A DNA stretch of 13,409 bases from an uncultured Treponema sp. (GTDB lineage: Bacteria > Spirochaetota > Spirochaetia > Treponematales > Treponemataceae). Location: contig CAMVBP010000030.1 in NCBI GenBank assembly GCA_947165795.1, positions 1 through 13,409 on the forward strand. The letters are read 5' to 3'. A model generated the notes under the pieces. The model ran no database searches. It was not told where the DNA came from and was given only the letters and a program-made list of their open reading frames with translations. Of this stretch, positions 8,096 to 13,409 are shown piece after piece. Position numbers and translations under genes: made by a program. Numbering within the stretch: the first letter of the stretch is position 1; each line of letters begins with the position of its first letter.

Positions 8096-8115
8096 GCCCT
8101 GTTTTCACGCAGGGC
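8096..8115 (+). terminator. Hairpin after the purE cluster, possible weak terminator
   Basis: GCCCTG (8096-8101) pairs perfectly with CAGGGC (8110-8115) around an eight-base loop, 18 bases after the preceding stop codon. The following bases are T-rich only in part (GATTTACTTTATAAT), so intrinsic termination would be weak. The loop also holds the proposed -35 of the purM promoter. Confidence 0.35.
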
Positions 8116-8130
8116 GATTTACTTTATAAT
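8102..8130 (+). promoter_or_regulatory. Probable purM promoter
   Basis: TTTTCA (8102-8107), 17 bases, then a perfect TATAAT (8125-8130). Transcription would begin near 8137. The whole GC-rich element would then be in the purM leader, about 160 bases long. Confidence 0.5.
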
Positions 8131-8138
8131 CAGTAAAT

Positions 8139-8254
8139 GCGTTAGCGATGTGAAGGGCAGCGAAGCTGTTCGGGAGCAGCAAAATGCTGCGGACGAATGG
8201 AGCGAAAGCGGAACCCGGAACGTAGCGACCCGAGCGATAGCGAGGGGAACGCCC
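8139..8254 (+). repeat. GC-rich palindromic element in the purM leader, likely dispersed repeat
   Basis: By my count 8161-8254 is about 63% G+C, far above its surroundings. It is dense in short inverted repeats: CAGC/GCTG (8158-8161 with 8165-8168), GCAGCA/TGCTGC (8176-8181 with 8185-8190), GGGC/GCCC (8155-8158 with 8251-8254), and GTTCGGG (8168-8174) with CCCGGAAC with one bulge. One frame reads ERKRNPERSDPSDSEGN, a peptide string I recall from spurious treponemal ORFs, which suggests many genomic copies. I place the left edge at 8139 by eye and it is uncertain. A further small hairpin (GCCC 8267-8270 with GGGC 8277-8280) lies just before the purM ribosome site. Confidence 0.55.
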
Positions 8255-8297
8255 AAATTATTACACGCCCGCCAGAGGGCTTATACAGGAGCAAACA

Positions 8298-9392
8298 ATG
8301 GCATCTTACAAAGAATCAGGTGTTGATGTTGAAGAAGGTTACCGCGCAGTTGATAAGTATAAGGAACATGCAAAAAGAACTGCAATTCCAGGACTTTTGA
8401 CAGGACTTGGAAGTTTTAACGGTATGTTCGAAATTCCAAAGGGATATAAGAATCCTGTAATGGTTAGTGGAACTGATGGTGTTGGAACAAAACTCGACAT
8501 TGCTTTCCAGATGAAAAAATACGATACAGTTGGAATTGACTGTGTTGCAATGAGCGTAAACGATATTCTTTGTTCCGGTGTTCAGCCTTTGTTCTTCCTT
8601 GATTACGTTGCCTGCGGAAAGCTTGAAGCTGAAGTTGCCGCTGATCTGGTAAAGGGTGTTGCTGACGGTTGTGTTGATACTGGCTGTGCTCTTCTTGGCG
8701 GAGAAACTGCCGAAATGCCTGGTTTCTACGATGTTGGAAAATATGACCTTGCAGGTTTTGGCGTTGGCGTTGGCGAAAAGAAAGAAATGATTACCGGCGA
8801 AGACATTCGCGAAGGTGATGTTCTTATTGGTCTTTCTTCAACAGGTGTTCATTCCAACGGATTCAGTCTTGTACGCAAGCTTGTTCCAAATGTAAACGAT
8901 CCTTTTGTAATTGACGGAAAAGATACAGGAAAAACTGTCGGTGAAGTTCTTCTTACTCCAACTCGCATTTATGTAAAGCCTGTTATGGAAGTTCTTGGAA
9001 AATACAGAAAAGCCGTTCACGGTATGGTTCATATTACAGGCGGTGGATTCTATGAAAATATTCCTCGAATGTATCCAAAGGCTAAAGAAGGCAAAAAGCA
9101 GTTGATTTCTGTTATTAAGCGTGACAGCTGGGACATTCCTCCAGTATTCGGCGAACTTATCCGCCGCGGAGCAGACCTGGACAGTATTTATAATACATTC
9201 AATATGGGAATTGGTTTTGTTCTCGCAGTTAATTCAAAAGAAGCAGATGCTGTGCTTGAAATGTTCAATAAAAATGCAGCTAAATATCACAGAGACTGCT
9301 GTCCTGATATGAAGGCATATAAGATTGGCCATGTTGAATATGCAAAAGACAAGGTAAACGGCCAGAAAGACGCAGTTTTGTTTGAAGACTAA
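8298..9392 (+). CDS. purM: Phosphoribosylformylglycinamidine cyclo-ligase (AIR synthetase) PurM
   Basis: Closes the imidazole ring of FGAM with ATP to make AIR, the substrate of PurE. The 364-residue length fits the family. Signature segments are SGTDGVGTKL (57-66), VNDILCSGVQPLFFLDY (87-103), GGETAEMPG (134-142), STGVHSNGFSLVRKL (181-195) and the C-terminal HITGGGFYENIPR, together covering the PurM/AIRS N- and C-terminal domains. The ATG at 8298 has AGGAG (8287-8291) six bases upstream. It lies downstream of purE on the same strand but has its own likely promoter and a leader filled by a GC-rich element, so its expression may be separate from purE. It ends at a strong terminator. I see no truncation or missing motif. 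Confidence 0.97.
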   Translation: MASYKESGVDVEEGYRAVDKYKEHAKRTAIPGLLTGLGSFNGMFEIPKGYKNPVMVSGTDGVGTKLDIAFQMKKYDTVGIDCVAMSVNDILCSGVQPLFFLDYVACGKLEAEVAADLVKGVADGCVDTGCALLGGETAEMPGFYDVGKYDLAGFGVGVGEKKEMITGEDIREGDVLIGLSSTGVHSNGFSLVRKLVPNVNDPFVIDGKDTGKTVGEVLLTPTRIYVKPVMEVLGKYRKAVHGMVHITGGGFYENIPRMYPKAKEGKKQLISVIKRDSWDIPPVFGELIRRGADLDSIYNTFNMGIGFVLAVNSKEADAVLEMFNKNAAKYHRDCCPDMKAYKIGHVEYAKDKVNGQKDAVLFED

Positions 9393-9409
9393 GCAAAAAC
9401 TGTGTTAAG

Positions 9410-9442
9410 CGCGGGTAAAGTAATTTTGCCCGCGTTTTTTTT
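9410..9442 (+). terminator. Intrinsic terminator of purM
   Basis: CGCGGGTAAA (9410-9419) pairs with TTTGCCCGCG (9425-9434), including one G-T wobble, around a five-base loop. Eight T residues follow (9435-9442). It begins 17 bases after the purM stop codon. This is a textbook rho-independent terminator. Confidence 0.92.
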
Positions 9443-9450
9443 ATTGACGA

Positions 9451-9481
9451 AGTCAAGGACCTGAGATAAGCGGCCTTGACT
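9451..9481. repeat. Perfect 8-bp inverted repeat between purM and rsuA
   Basis: AGTCAAGG (9451-9458) pairs exactly with CCTTGACT (9474-9481) around a 15-base loop, in the gap where purM and rsuA converge. Read on the minus strand it lies just after the rsuA stop and could end or stabilise that transcript, but no T tract follows on that strand. Confidence 0.5.
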
Positions 9482-9485
9482 CGAC

Positions 9486-10229
9486 TTATTTTAAAAGCTC
9501 CAGTTCTTCTTCGGTAAGATTTCTGTATTCACCAGGCTTCAATGCTTCGTCCAGTTTTAATTCGCCGATTGAAACGCGTTTTAAATAAACCACTTTGTTT
9601 CCAACTGCTGCAAACATTCTTTTTACCTGGTGGTACTTTCCTTCAAAAATTGTAAGAAGCGCGGTTTTTTCATCAATCCATTTTACTTTTGCGTTTTCTG
9701 CCTTAAAGGCTTCTTCGTTTCCTTCGGCGGGAACTTCAATTCCGTTTTCAAATTTTTTTGTAATTTCTGCCTGTGATTCTTCTGCTTCTGAATGTTCAAG
9801 CTCGCAGTAATAAGTTTTATCAATATGAGATTTTGGCGAAATTAAACGGTGAGTTAATTCTCCGTCGGTTGTAAAAAGCAAAAGTCCTTCTGTATCTAAA
9901 TCAAGGCGGCCCACAATGTGAAGTTTTTCCTGAAGGTAAGGAGTTCGTAAATTTTCATCAAGTAGATCGAAAACAGTGGAATGCTCGCCGTCTTTAGAAC
10001 TGCACACATAGCCGGCTTTTTTATTCATCATAAGATAATAGTTTTCTTCAAAAGAGATTTTTTCTCCGTTAAAGAAAACTTCATCTTTTTGAACATCAAT
10101 CTGAATGGAAGAATCAAAAACTCTTGAATTATTAACAAAAACTTCCTGCTGACGTAAAAGTTTTTTTACATCCTTTCTGGAACCAAAACCTTTACGTGCA
10201 AGAAGTTTATCAAGTCTTTCTTTAGCCAT
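9486..10229 (-). CDS. rsuA: 16S rRNA pseudouridine(516) synthase RsuA
   Basis: Converts a uridine of 16S rRNA (position 516 in E. coli) to pseudouridine. The 247-residue protein has an N-terminal S4 RNA-binding domain (about 1-60; ERLDKLLARKGFGSRKDVKKLL) and a catalytic domain. Seen there are MNKKAGYVCSS (68-78), GRLDLDTEGLLLFT (107-120) with catalytic Asp110, and EGKYHQVKRMFAAVGN followed by LKRVSIG. YHQVKRMFAAVGN and GYVCS are closer to RsuA than to RluB, RluE or RluF. An acidic stretch (EHSEAEESQAEI) lies in the middle. Its ATG is 14 bases after the gltA stop on the same strand, so it is probably co-transcribed with gltA. The ribosome site is weak, with only GAG six bases upstream. Confidence 0.9.
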   Translation of the reverse strand: MAKERLDKLLARKGFGSRKDVKKLLRQQEVFVNNSRVFDSSIQIDVQKDEVFFNGEKISFEENYYLMMNKKAGYVCSSKDGEHSTVFDLLDENLRTPYLQEKLHIVGRLDLDTEGLLLFTTDGELTHRLISPKSHIDKTYYCELEHSEAEESQAEITKKFENGIEVPAEGNEEAFKAENAKVKWIDEKTALLTIFEGKYHQVKRMFAAVGNKVVYLKRVSIGELKLDEALKPGEYRNLTEEELELLK

Positions 10230-10243
10230 TAATTGCTCAATAA

Positions 10244-11602
10244 TTAACGTTCTTTGATTGGAACGTAAGGGCGCTCTTTGCTGACATTTTTATATGCAGG
10301 GCGATAAATTCTACCGCCGCTAACAAGCTCTTCAATGCGATGAGCACACCAGCCCGAAATTCTCGAAATTGCAAAAAGCGGAGTAAAGAGCTCGCGAGGA
10401 ATATTGAGCATTGTATAAACAAAGCCTGAATAAAAATCAACATTCGGGCAGACTCTCTTATCAGATTTATGAACTTCCTGAATAATAGAAGGCGCAACCT
10501 TTTCAATGAGATTATACAGACCGAATTCTTCCAGGCATCCCTTTTCTTTTGCCAGCTCTTCAGCTTTCTTTTTAAGAAGAAGTGCACGCGGGTCGCTGAT
10601 TGTATAAACAGCGTGTCCCATTCCATAAATAAGTCCGGACTTATCAAAAGCTTCTTTTGTTGCAATTTTTCTAATGTAATCAGAAACTTCTTTTTCGCTG
10701 CTCCAGTCTTTTACGTGCTCTTTAATGTCATCCATCATTTCTACAACGCGAATGTTTGCACCACCGTGTCTGCGTCCTTTTAAAGAACCAACGGCTGCTG
10801 CAATTGCAGAATAAGTATCTGTATCGGCAGAAGAAACAACATGAACGGTAAGAGAAGAGTTGTTACCGCCACCGTGTTCAGCGTGAAGAATGAGAGCAAG
10901 ATCAAGAATTTCTGCTTCAAGTCTTGTGTACTGTTTATCTGCACGGATTAAGCGCAAAAAGCTTTCAGCAGTAGACAAATCTGCTTTTGGATTATGAATG
11001 AACATACTCTTGTCGTCAAAATAACGTCTTTTTGCCTGATAACCATAAGCCGCAAAAGTAGAAAATCTTGCAATCAGCTGAATGGACTGTTTAATAAGAT
11101 TACCGATGCTTCTGTCTTCCGGATTATCATCATAAGAATAGCTTGCAAGAACACTGCGCGCCATTTTATTCATAATATCCTGCGACGGAGCCTTCATAAT
11201 CATGTCTTCTGTAAAGCCTGCAGGAAGAATTCTGTTTTCGCCGAGAAATTCCTTAAAGCGGTCAAGTTTTTCCTGAGTTGGTAATTCGCCAAAAAGAAGA
11301 AGATAAGCACACTGTTCATAACCAAACTGCTTCTGATTCTCTGCATCATGAACAAGGTCTTCTACATTGTAGCCTCTGTAAATCAATCTTCCGGGAATAG
11401 CAACCTTCTGGCCGTCTTTAATTTCGTATCCAACAACATCACCAATGCGTGTTAATCCAACTAATACACCGGTTCCGTTCGCATTTCTAAGTCCGCGTTT
11501 TACATCATATTTTACATAAAGTTTAGGGTTGATAGGGTCATTATGAATGGCAAGCCTTTCTAATTTCTTGATAATTGTTTTCTCATCTTTTGATGTTGAC
11601 AT
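10244..11602 (-). CDS. gltA: Citrate synthase
   Basis: Condenses oxaloacetate and acetyl-CoA to citrate. The 452-residue protein carries the three catalytic residues: His243 in LHAEHGGGNNSS, His279 in GRRHGGAN and Asp337 in GHAVYTISDPRA. GHAV, rather than the GHRVY of many bacterial enzymes, is also found in the pig enzyme and in some anaerobes, so I do not regard it as a defect. The N-terminus has the IPGRLIYRGYNVEDLV segment typical of the family. Start: ATG at 11602 with a full AGGAGG (11617-11612) nine bases upstream. No other Krebs-cycle gene is in the window; in fermentative treponemes the enzyme could feed 2-oxoglutarate and glutamate synthesis, which is an inference. A methylcitrate synthase activity cannot be excluded from sequence. 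It leads the gltA-rsuA pair. Confidence 0.94.
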   Translation of the reverse strand: MSTSKDEKTIIKKLERLAIHNDPINPKLYVKYDVKRGLRNANGTGVLVGLTRIGDVVGYEIKDGQKVAIPGRLIYRGYNVEDLVHDAENQKQFGYEQCAYLLLFGELPTQEKLDRFKEFLGENRILPAGFTEDMIMKAPSQDIMNKMARSVLASYSYDDNPEDRSIGNLIKQSIQLIARFSTFAAYGYQAKRRYFDDKSMFIHNPKADLSTAESFLRLIRADKQYTRLEAEILDLALILHAEHGGGNNSSLTVHVVSSADTDTYSAIAAAVGSLKGRRHGGANIRVVEMMDDIKEHVKDWSSEKEVSDYIRKIATKEAFDKSGLIYGMGHAVYTISDPRALLLKKKAEELAKEKGCLEEFGLYNLIEKVAPSIIQEVHKSDKRVCPNVDFYSGFVYTMLNIPRELFTPLFAISRISGWCAHRIEELVSGGRIYRPAYKNVSKERPYVPIKER

Positions 11603-11642
11603 AGCCTATAGCCTCCTTTTTTTCTATACAGTCTAAAATGTA

Positions 11643-11715
11643 TATTTATGCATAGAATATGCAAAAATAGTGATATAAAATCTCATAATTATACAAATCA
11701 AAAAATATTTATGCA
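11643..11715. promoter_or_regulatory. Two copies of TATTTATGCA in the gltA/epimerase spacer
   Basis: The exact 10-mer TATTTATGCA occurs at 11643-11652 and 11706-11715. The right copy covers most of the proposed gltA -35. A third exact copy is at 395-404 in the cyclase leader, and a 9-base match (TATTTATGC) is at 6908-6916 in the purE promoter. It may be a binding site, or A/T-rich coincidence. Confidence 0.25.
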
Positions 11716-11716
11716 A
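11688..11716 (-). promoter_or_regulatory. Probable gltA promoter
   Basis: On the minus strand TTGCAT (11716-11711), 17 bases, then a perfect TATAAT (11693-11688). The predicted leader is about 80 bases. The -35 matches only the TTG of consensus. Confidence 0.45.
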
Positions 11717-11791
11717 TACTAGAAAATAAAAAAAAACGGAAATAGTCCTGTAAATTTTAAAAACAATTCCGGTGATTTCATATTTTTTCAC

Positions 11792-11820
11792 TTGATTTTA
11801 ACTTAATATTTAGTTAAATT
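11792..11820 (+). promoter_or_regulatory. Possible epimerase promoter
   Basis: TTGATT (11792-11797), 17 bases, then TAAATT (11815-11820), 30 bases before the ATG. Each box matches consensus at 4 of 6 positions in very A/T-rich DNA, so chance matches are likely. Confidence 0.3.
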
Positions 11821-11850
11821 TACTTAAATAAAGAAAAACTGGAGTGCTTT

Positions 11851-13239
11851 ATGAAAAATAATATGGAAAATACTTTTTCCGGGGAATTTTACGATTCAAT
11901 AAAAAATGAATTATTAAACGATATTCTTCCATATTGGGAAAAGAATTCGCGCGACACAACTGCCGGCTGCGAAGGCTTTTTTGGTTCCATAGACAGTTCC
12001 GGAAAACAAAATGCTTCAACTCCGCGTTCAATAGTAATGACTTCGCGTTTTCTCTGGACGTATAGTGCGGCTGCACGTTTTACAAAAAATAAAGCATATC
12101 TGGAAATGGCAGATTTTGCCTATAAAACAATCGTTACAAAATTTTGGGATAAAACACACGGCGGCGTATTCTGGCAGGTTCTTCCAAACGGCACGCCCGA
12201 TGTTGCAAAAAAACAGATTTACGGCGAAGCCTTCTGCTGTTACGGCCTGAGCGAATATGCAGCGGCAGTAAAAGAATTAAGGGAGGGGGAAGACTCCCCC
12301 TGCGGCCACACTTCGTTGTGTCCTACCCTCTCCAGCGGGGGCTCAGGCGACGCCCCCGCAACGCCCCCCTCTGAGGAGTGCATGAATTTAGCGCTGGATA
12401 TTTTTAACCTTCTGGAAACTCATGCCCGTGATTATACGGAAGGCGGATACATAGAAGCCTGCGCAAGAGACTGGTCTGCAACAGACGACATGATTCTTTC
12501 TTCTAAAGACATGAATTGTCCTAAATCCATGAACACAAATCTTCATGTTATGGAAGCATATACAAATCTTTACAGAACCTTACCGGTTGTTTTTCCTGAT
12601 GCGGGTCCTGTTCAAAAAGAAACCGGCAATGCACTTTATGAGCTTGTAAAAATTACAGTAAATAAAATCCTTCAGTCAAATGCACATCTTGGAATGTTTT
12701 TTGATATGGAATGGAATTCTCTTTCAGACGAAATTTCGTACGGACACGATATAGAAGCGAGCTGGCTTTTATGGGAAGCTGCCTGCGAATTAAATAATCA
12801 GGAACTTAAGTCAGAAATAAGGGATACGGTTTTACGTATTGCAGAAGTTTCTCTGGAAGAAGGTTTTGATCATCAAAATGGATGCATGGAAAATTTCCTG
12901 CTTCCTTCGGGTAAACACAATAATTCTGCTGCAGCTAAAGAACCTGCAGTGCCGTTCCGCGACCGGATTCGTGTATGGTGGAATCAGGCAGAAGCAATGA
13001 ACGGTTTTTATAATGCATGGGAAATGACCGGAGAAAAGAAATTTGCAGATGCATGCATAAAACAATGGAACTGGATTTTGAATTTTCAGATTGATAAAAC
13101 AGGCGGAGAATGGTGGAATTCCGTTGATATTAATGGAAAACCGCTGTTAAAAGAGGATAAAGGTGGTAATTGGAAGACCAGTTATCATAATGGACGTACC
13201 TGTTTAGAGCTTTTACGTCGCAGTAATATGTTTAATTAA
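11851..13239 (+). CDS. N-acylglucosamine/cellobiose 2-epimerase family protein with in-frame GC-rich insertion
   Basis: Likely epimerises the reducing-end sugar of a beta-1,4-linked disaccharide (glucose to mannose) or a related sugar, as in mannan or cellulose use. 462 residues; ATG 11851 has GGAG six bases upstream. The (alpha/alpha)6-barrel signatures are present: SRFLWTYSAAAR (Arg66), MNTNLHVMEAYTNLYR (Asn228, His232), GHDIEASWLLWEAA (His299), VWWNQAEAMNGFYNAWEMTG and WKTSYHNGRTCLELLRR (His446). These match the Arg and three His known in cellobiose epimerases; the first His of the common NTHLH is Asn230. Residues about 146-176 are encoded by a palindromic GC-rich element between two helices and look foreign (Ser/Pro/Gly-rich). 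Without them the text runs KELRE-CMNLALDIFNLLETHA, as expected for the family. AGE-type or mannose epimerase activity is the main alternative. Confidence 0.88.
   Translation: MKNNMENTFSGEFYDSIKNELLNDILPYWEKNSRDTTAGCEGFFGSIDSSGKQNASTPRSIVMTSRFLWTYSAAARFTKNKAYLEMADFAYKTIVTKFWDKTHGGVFWQVLPNGTPDVAKKQIYGEAFCCYGLSEYAAAVKELREGEDSPCGHTSLCPTLSSGGSGDAPATPPSEECMNLALDIFNLLETHARDYTEGGYIEACARDWSATDDMILSSKDMNCPKSMNTNLHVMEAYTNLYRTLPVVFPDAGPVQKETGNALYELVKITVNKILQSNAHLGMFFDMEWNSLSDEISYGHDIEASWLLWEAACELNNQELKSEIRDTVLRIAEVSLEEGFDHQNGCMENFLLPSGKHNNSAAAKEPAVPFRDRIRVWWNQAEAMNGFYNAWEMTGEKKFADACIKQWNWILNFQIDKTGGEWWNSVDINGKPLLKEDKGGNWKTSYHNGRTCLELLRRSNMFN
12281..12372. repeat. GC-rich palindromic element inserted in frame within the epimerase gene
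   Basis: About 72% G+C by my count over 92 bases inside an otherwise A/T-rich gene. GAGGGGG (12283-12289) and CCCCCTC (12365-12371) form perfect terminal inverted repeats. Inside are AGGGGGA/TCCCCCT (12284-12290 with 12295-12301), ACAC/GTGT (12308-12311 with 12318-12321) and GCGGGGGC/GCCCCCGC (12335-12342 with 12352-12359). The first of these is an alternative to the terminal pairing. GAG flanks a 93-base segment (12286-12378) on both sides, which fits a 3-base target duplication. There is no transposase, so it would be a passive element. Confidence 0.7.
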
Positions 13240-13311
13240 TGAATTTTCTTGAAATTCGTTGAAAAAAGTGAAAAAAAATGCAAATTTTTTTAAAAAAAAT
13301 AAAAAATTCTG

Positions 13312-13340
13312 TTGACAAGTTTTATTTTTAAGTATACATT
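13312..13340 (+). promoter_or_regulatory. Strong promoter with A/T upstream tract
   Basis: A perfect TTGACA (13312-13317), 17 bases, then TACATT (13335-13340). The preceding 50 bases are runs of A and T resembling an UP element. It points to a highly expressed gene beyond the window. The stretch from the epimerase stop (13239) to here holds only a short GAATTT/AAATTC inverted repeat and no clear terminator. Confidence 0.65.
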
Positions 13341-13346
13341 AGTTTT

Positions 13347-13409
13347 CACCGTCGCTACTCAATGCGACAAGTTGTTTGACATAACAGGGAAGGAAAGAAA
13401 TAGAACGAG
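13347..13409 (+). other. Start of the leader of an unseen downstream gene
   Basis: From the predicted start near 13347 the leader has a hairpin, GTCGC (13351-13355) with GCGAC (13364-13368), then a second TTGACA (13376-13381). A purine-rich run (GGGAAGGAAAG, 13387-13397) follows, with no start codon before the window ends. The gene could be a structural RNA such as an rRNA operon or a protein gene with a longer leader. Confidence 0.4.

Noticed and set aside
8197..8400. 67-codon plus-strand ORF beginning MERKRNPERSD
   Set aside because: It reads through the GC-rich repeat and then out of frame into purM, so it is best explained as a repeat-derived spurious ORF.
11161..11602. GHAV instead of GHRV in citrate synthase as a possible inactivating change
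   Set aside because: The pig enzyme and some anaerobe enzymes also have GHAV, and all three catalytic residues are present.
11737..11776. CGGAA/TTCCG inverted repeat with a T run on the minus strand, resembling a terminator
   Set aside because: The stem is only five bases with a loop of about 25, and no minus-strand gene lies upstream of it within the window.
13376..13404. Second tandem promoter starting at TTGACA 13376
   Set aside because: No acceptable -10 box lies 16-18 bases downstream before the window ends.
1..13409. CRISPR array, tRNA, transposase, prophage or toxin-antitoxin genes
   Set aside because: No regularly spaced repeats, no cloverleaf I could see, and no such protein among the real frames.

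Overview
This window looks like chromosomal DNA of a treponeme (Spirochaetes). The reasons are the low G+C, A/T-rich spacers, a PurE with class II features (the class described from Treponema denticola), and small GC-rich dispersed-repeat-like elements in an AT-rich background. The genus is an inference. I see no phage, transposase, CRISPR array, tRNA or rRNA body.

Left part (1-6848): the window opens with the 5' end of murJ on the minus strand. A spacer with overlapping divergent promoters and a structured leader leads into four tightly packed plus-strand genes. These are a membrane-bound class III nucleotidyl cyclase, a single-pass membrane protein with a long coiled coil, a soluble helical protein of unknown function, and a family 5 (oligopeptide/solute) binding protein with no permease genes beside it. 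Gene overlaps of 22 and 8 bases and a 26-base gap suggest one transcript, possibly an envelope-sensing or signalling unit.

Middle (6849-9442): purE, an unrecognised 215-residue gene and purM. purE has a promoter whose predicted transcription start is the A of its ATG, so it may be leaderless. purM sits behind a GC-rich palindromic element in its leader and ends at a clear intrinsic terminator. PurM makes AIR and PurE carboxylates it, so these are consecutive steps of purine synthesis; no purK is visible.

Right part (9443-13409): gltA (citrate synthase) and rsuA (16S rRNA pseudouridine synthase) form a minus-strand pair. Divergent from gltA is an N-acylglucosamine/cellobiose 2-epimerase family gene. 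It carries an in-frame, about 72% G+C palindromic insertion of roughly 31 codons but keeps all the expected catalytic residues. The window ends in a strong-looking promoter with an A/T-rich upstream tract and a leader hairpin; the gene it drives lies outside.

Most notable: the in-frame repeat inside the epimerase, the repeat in the purM leader, the leaderless purE, the cyclase with Ser at the usual purine-binding Lys position, and its structured leader with a TTG start.
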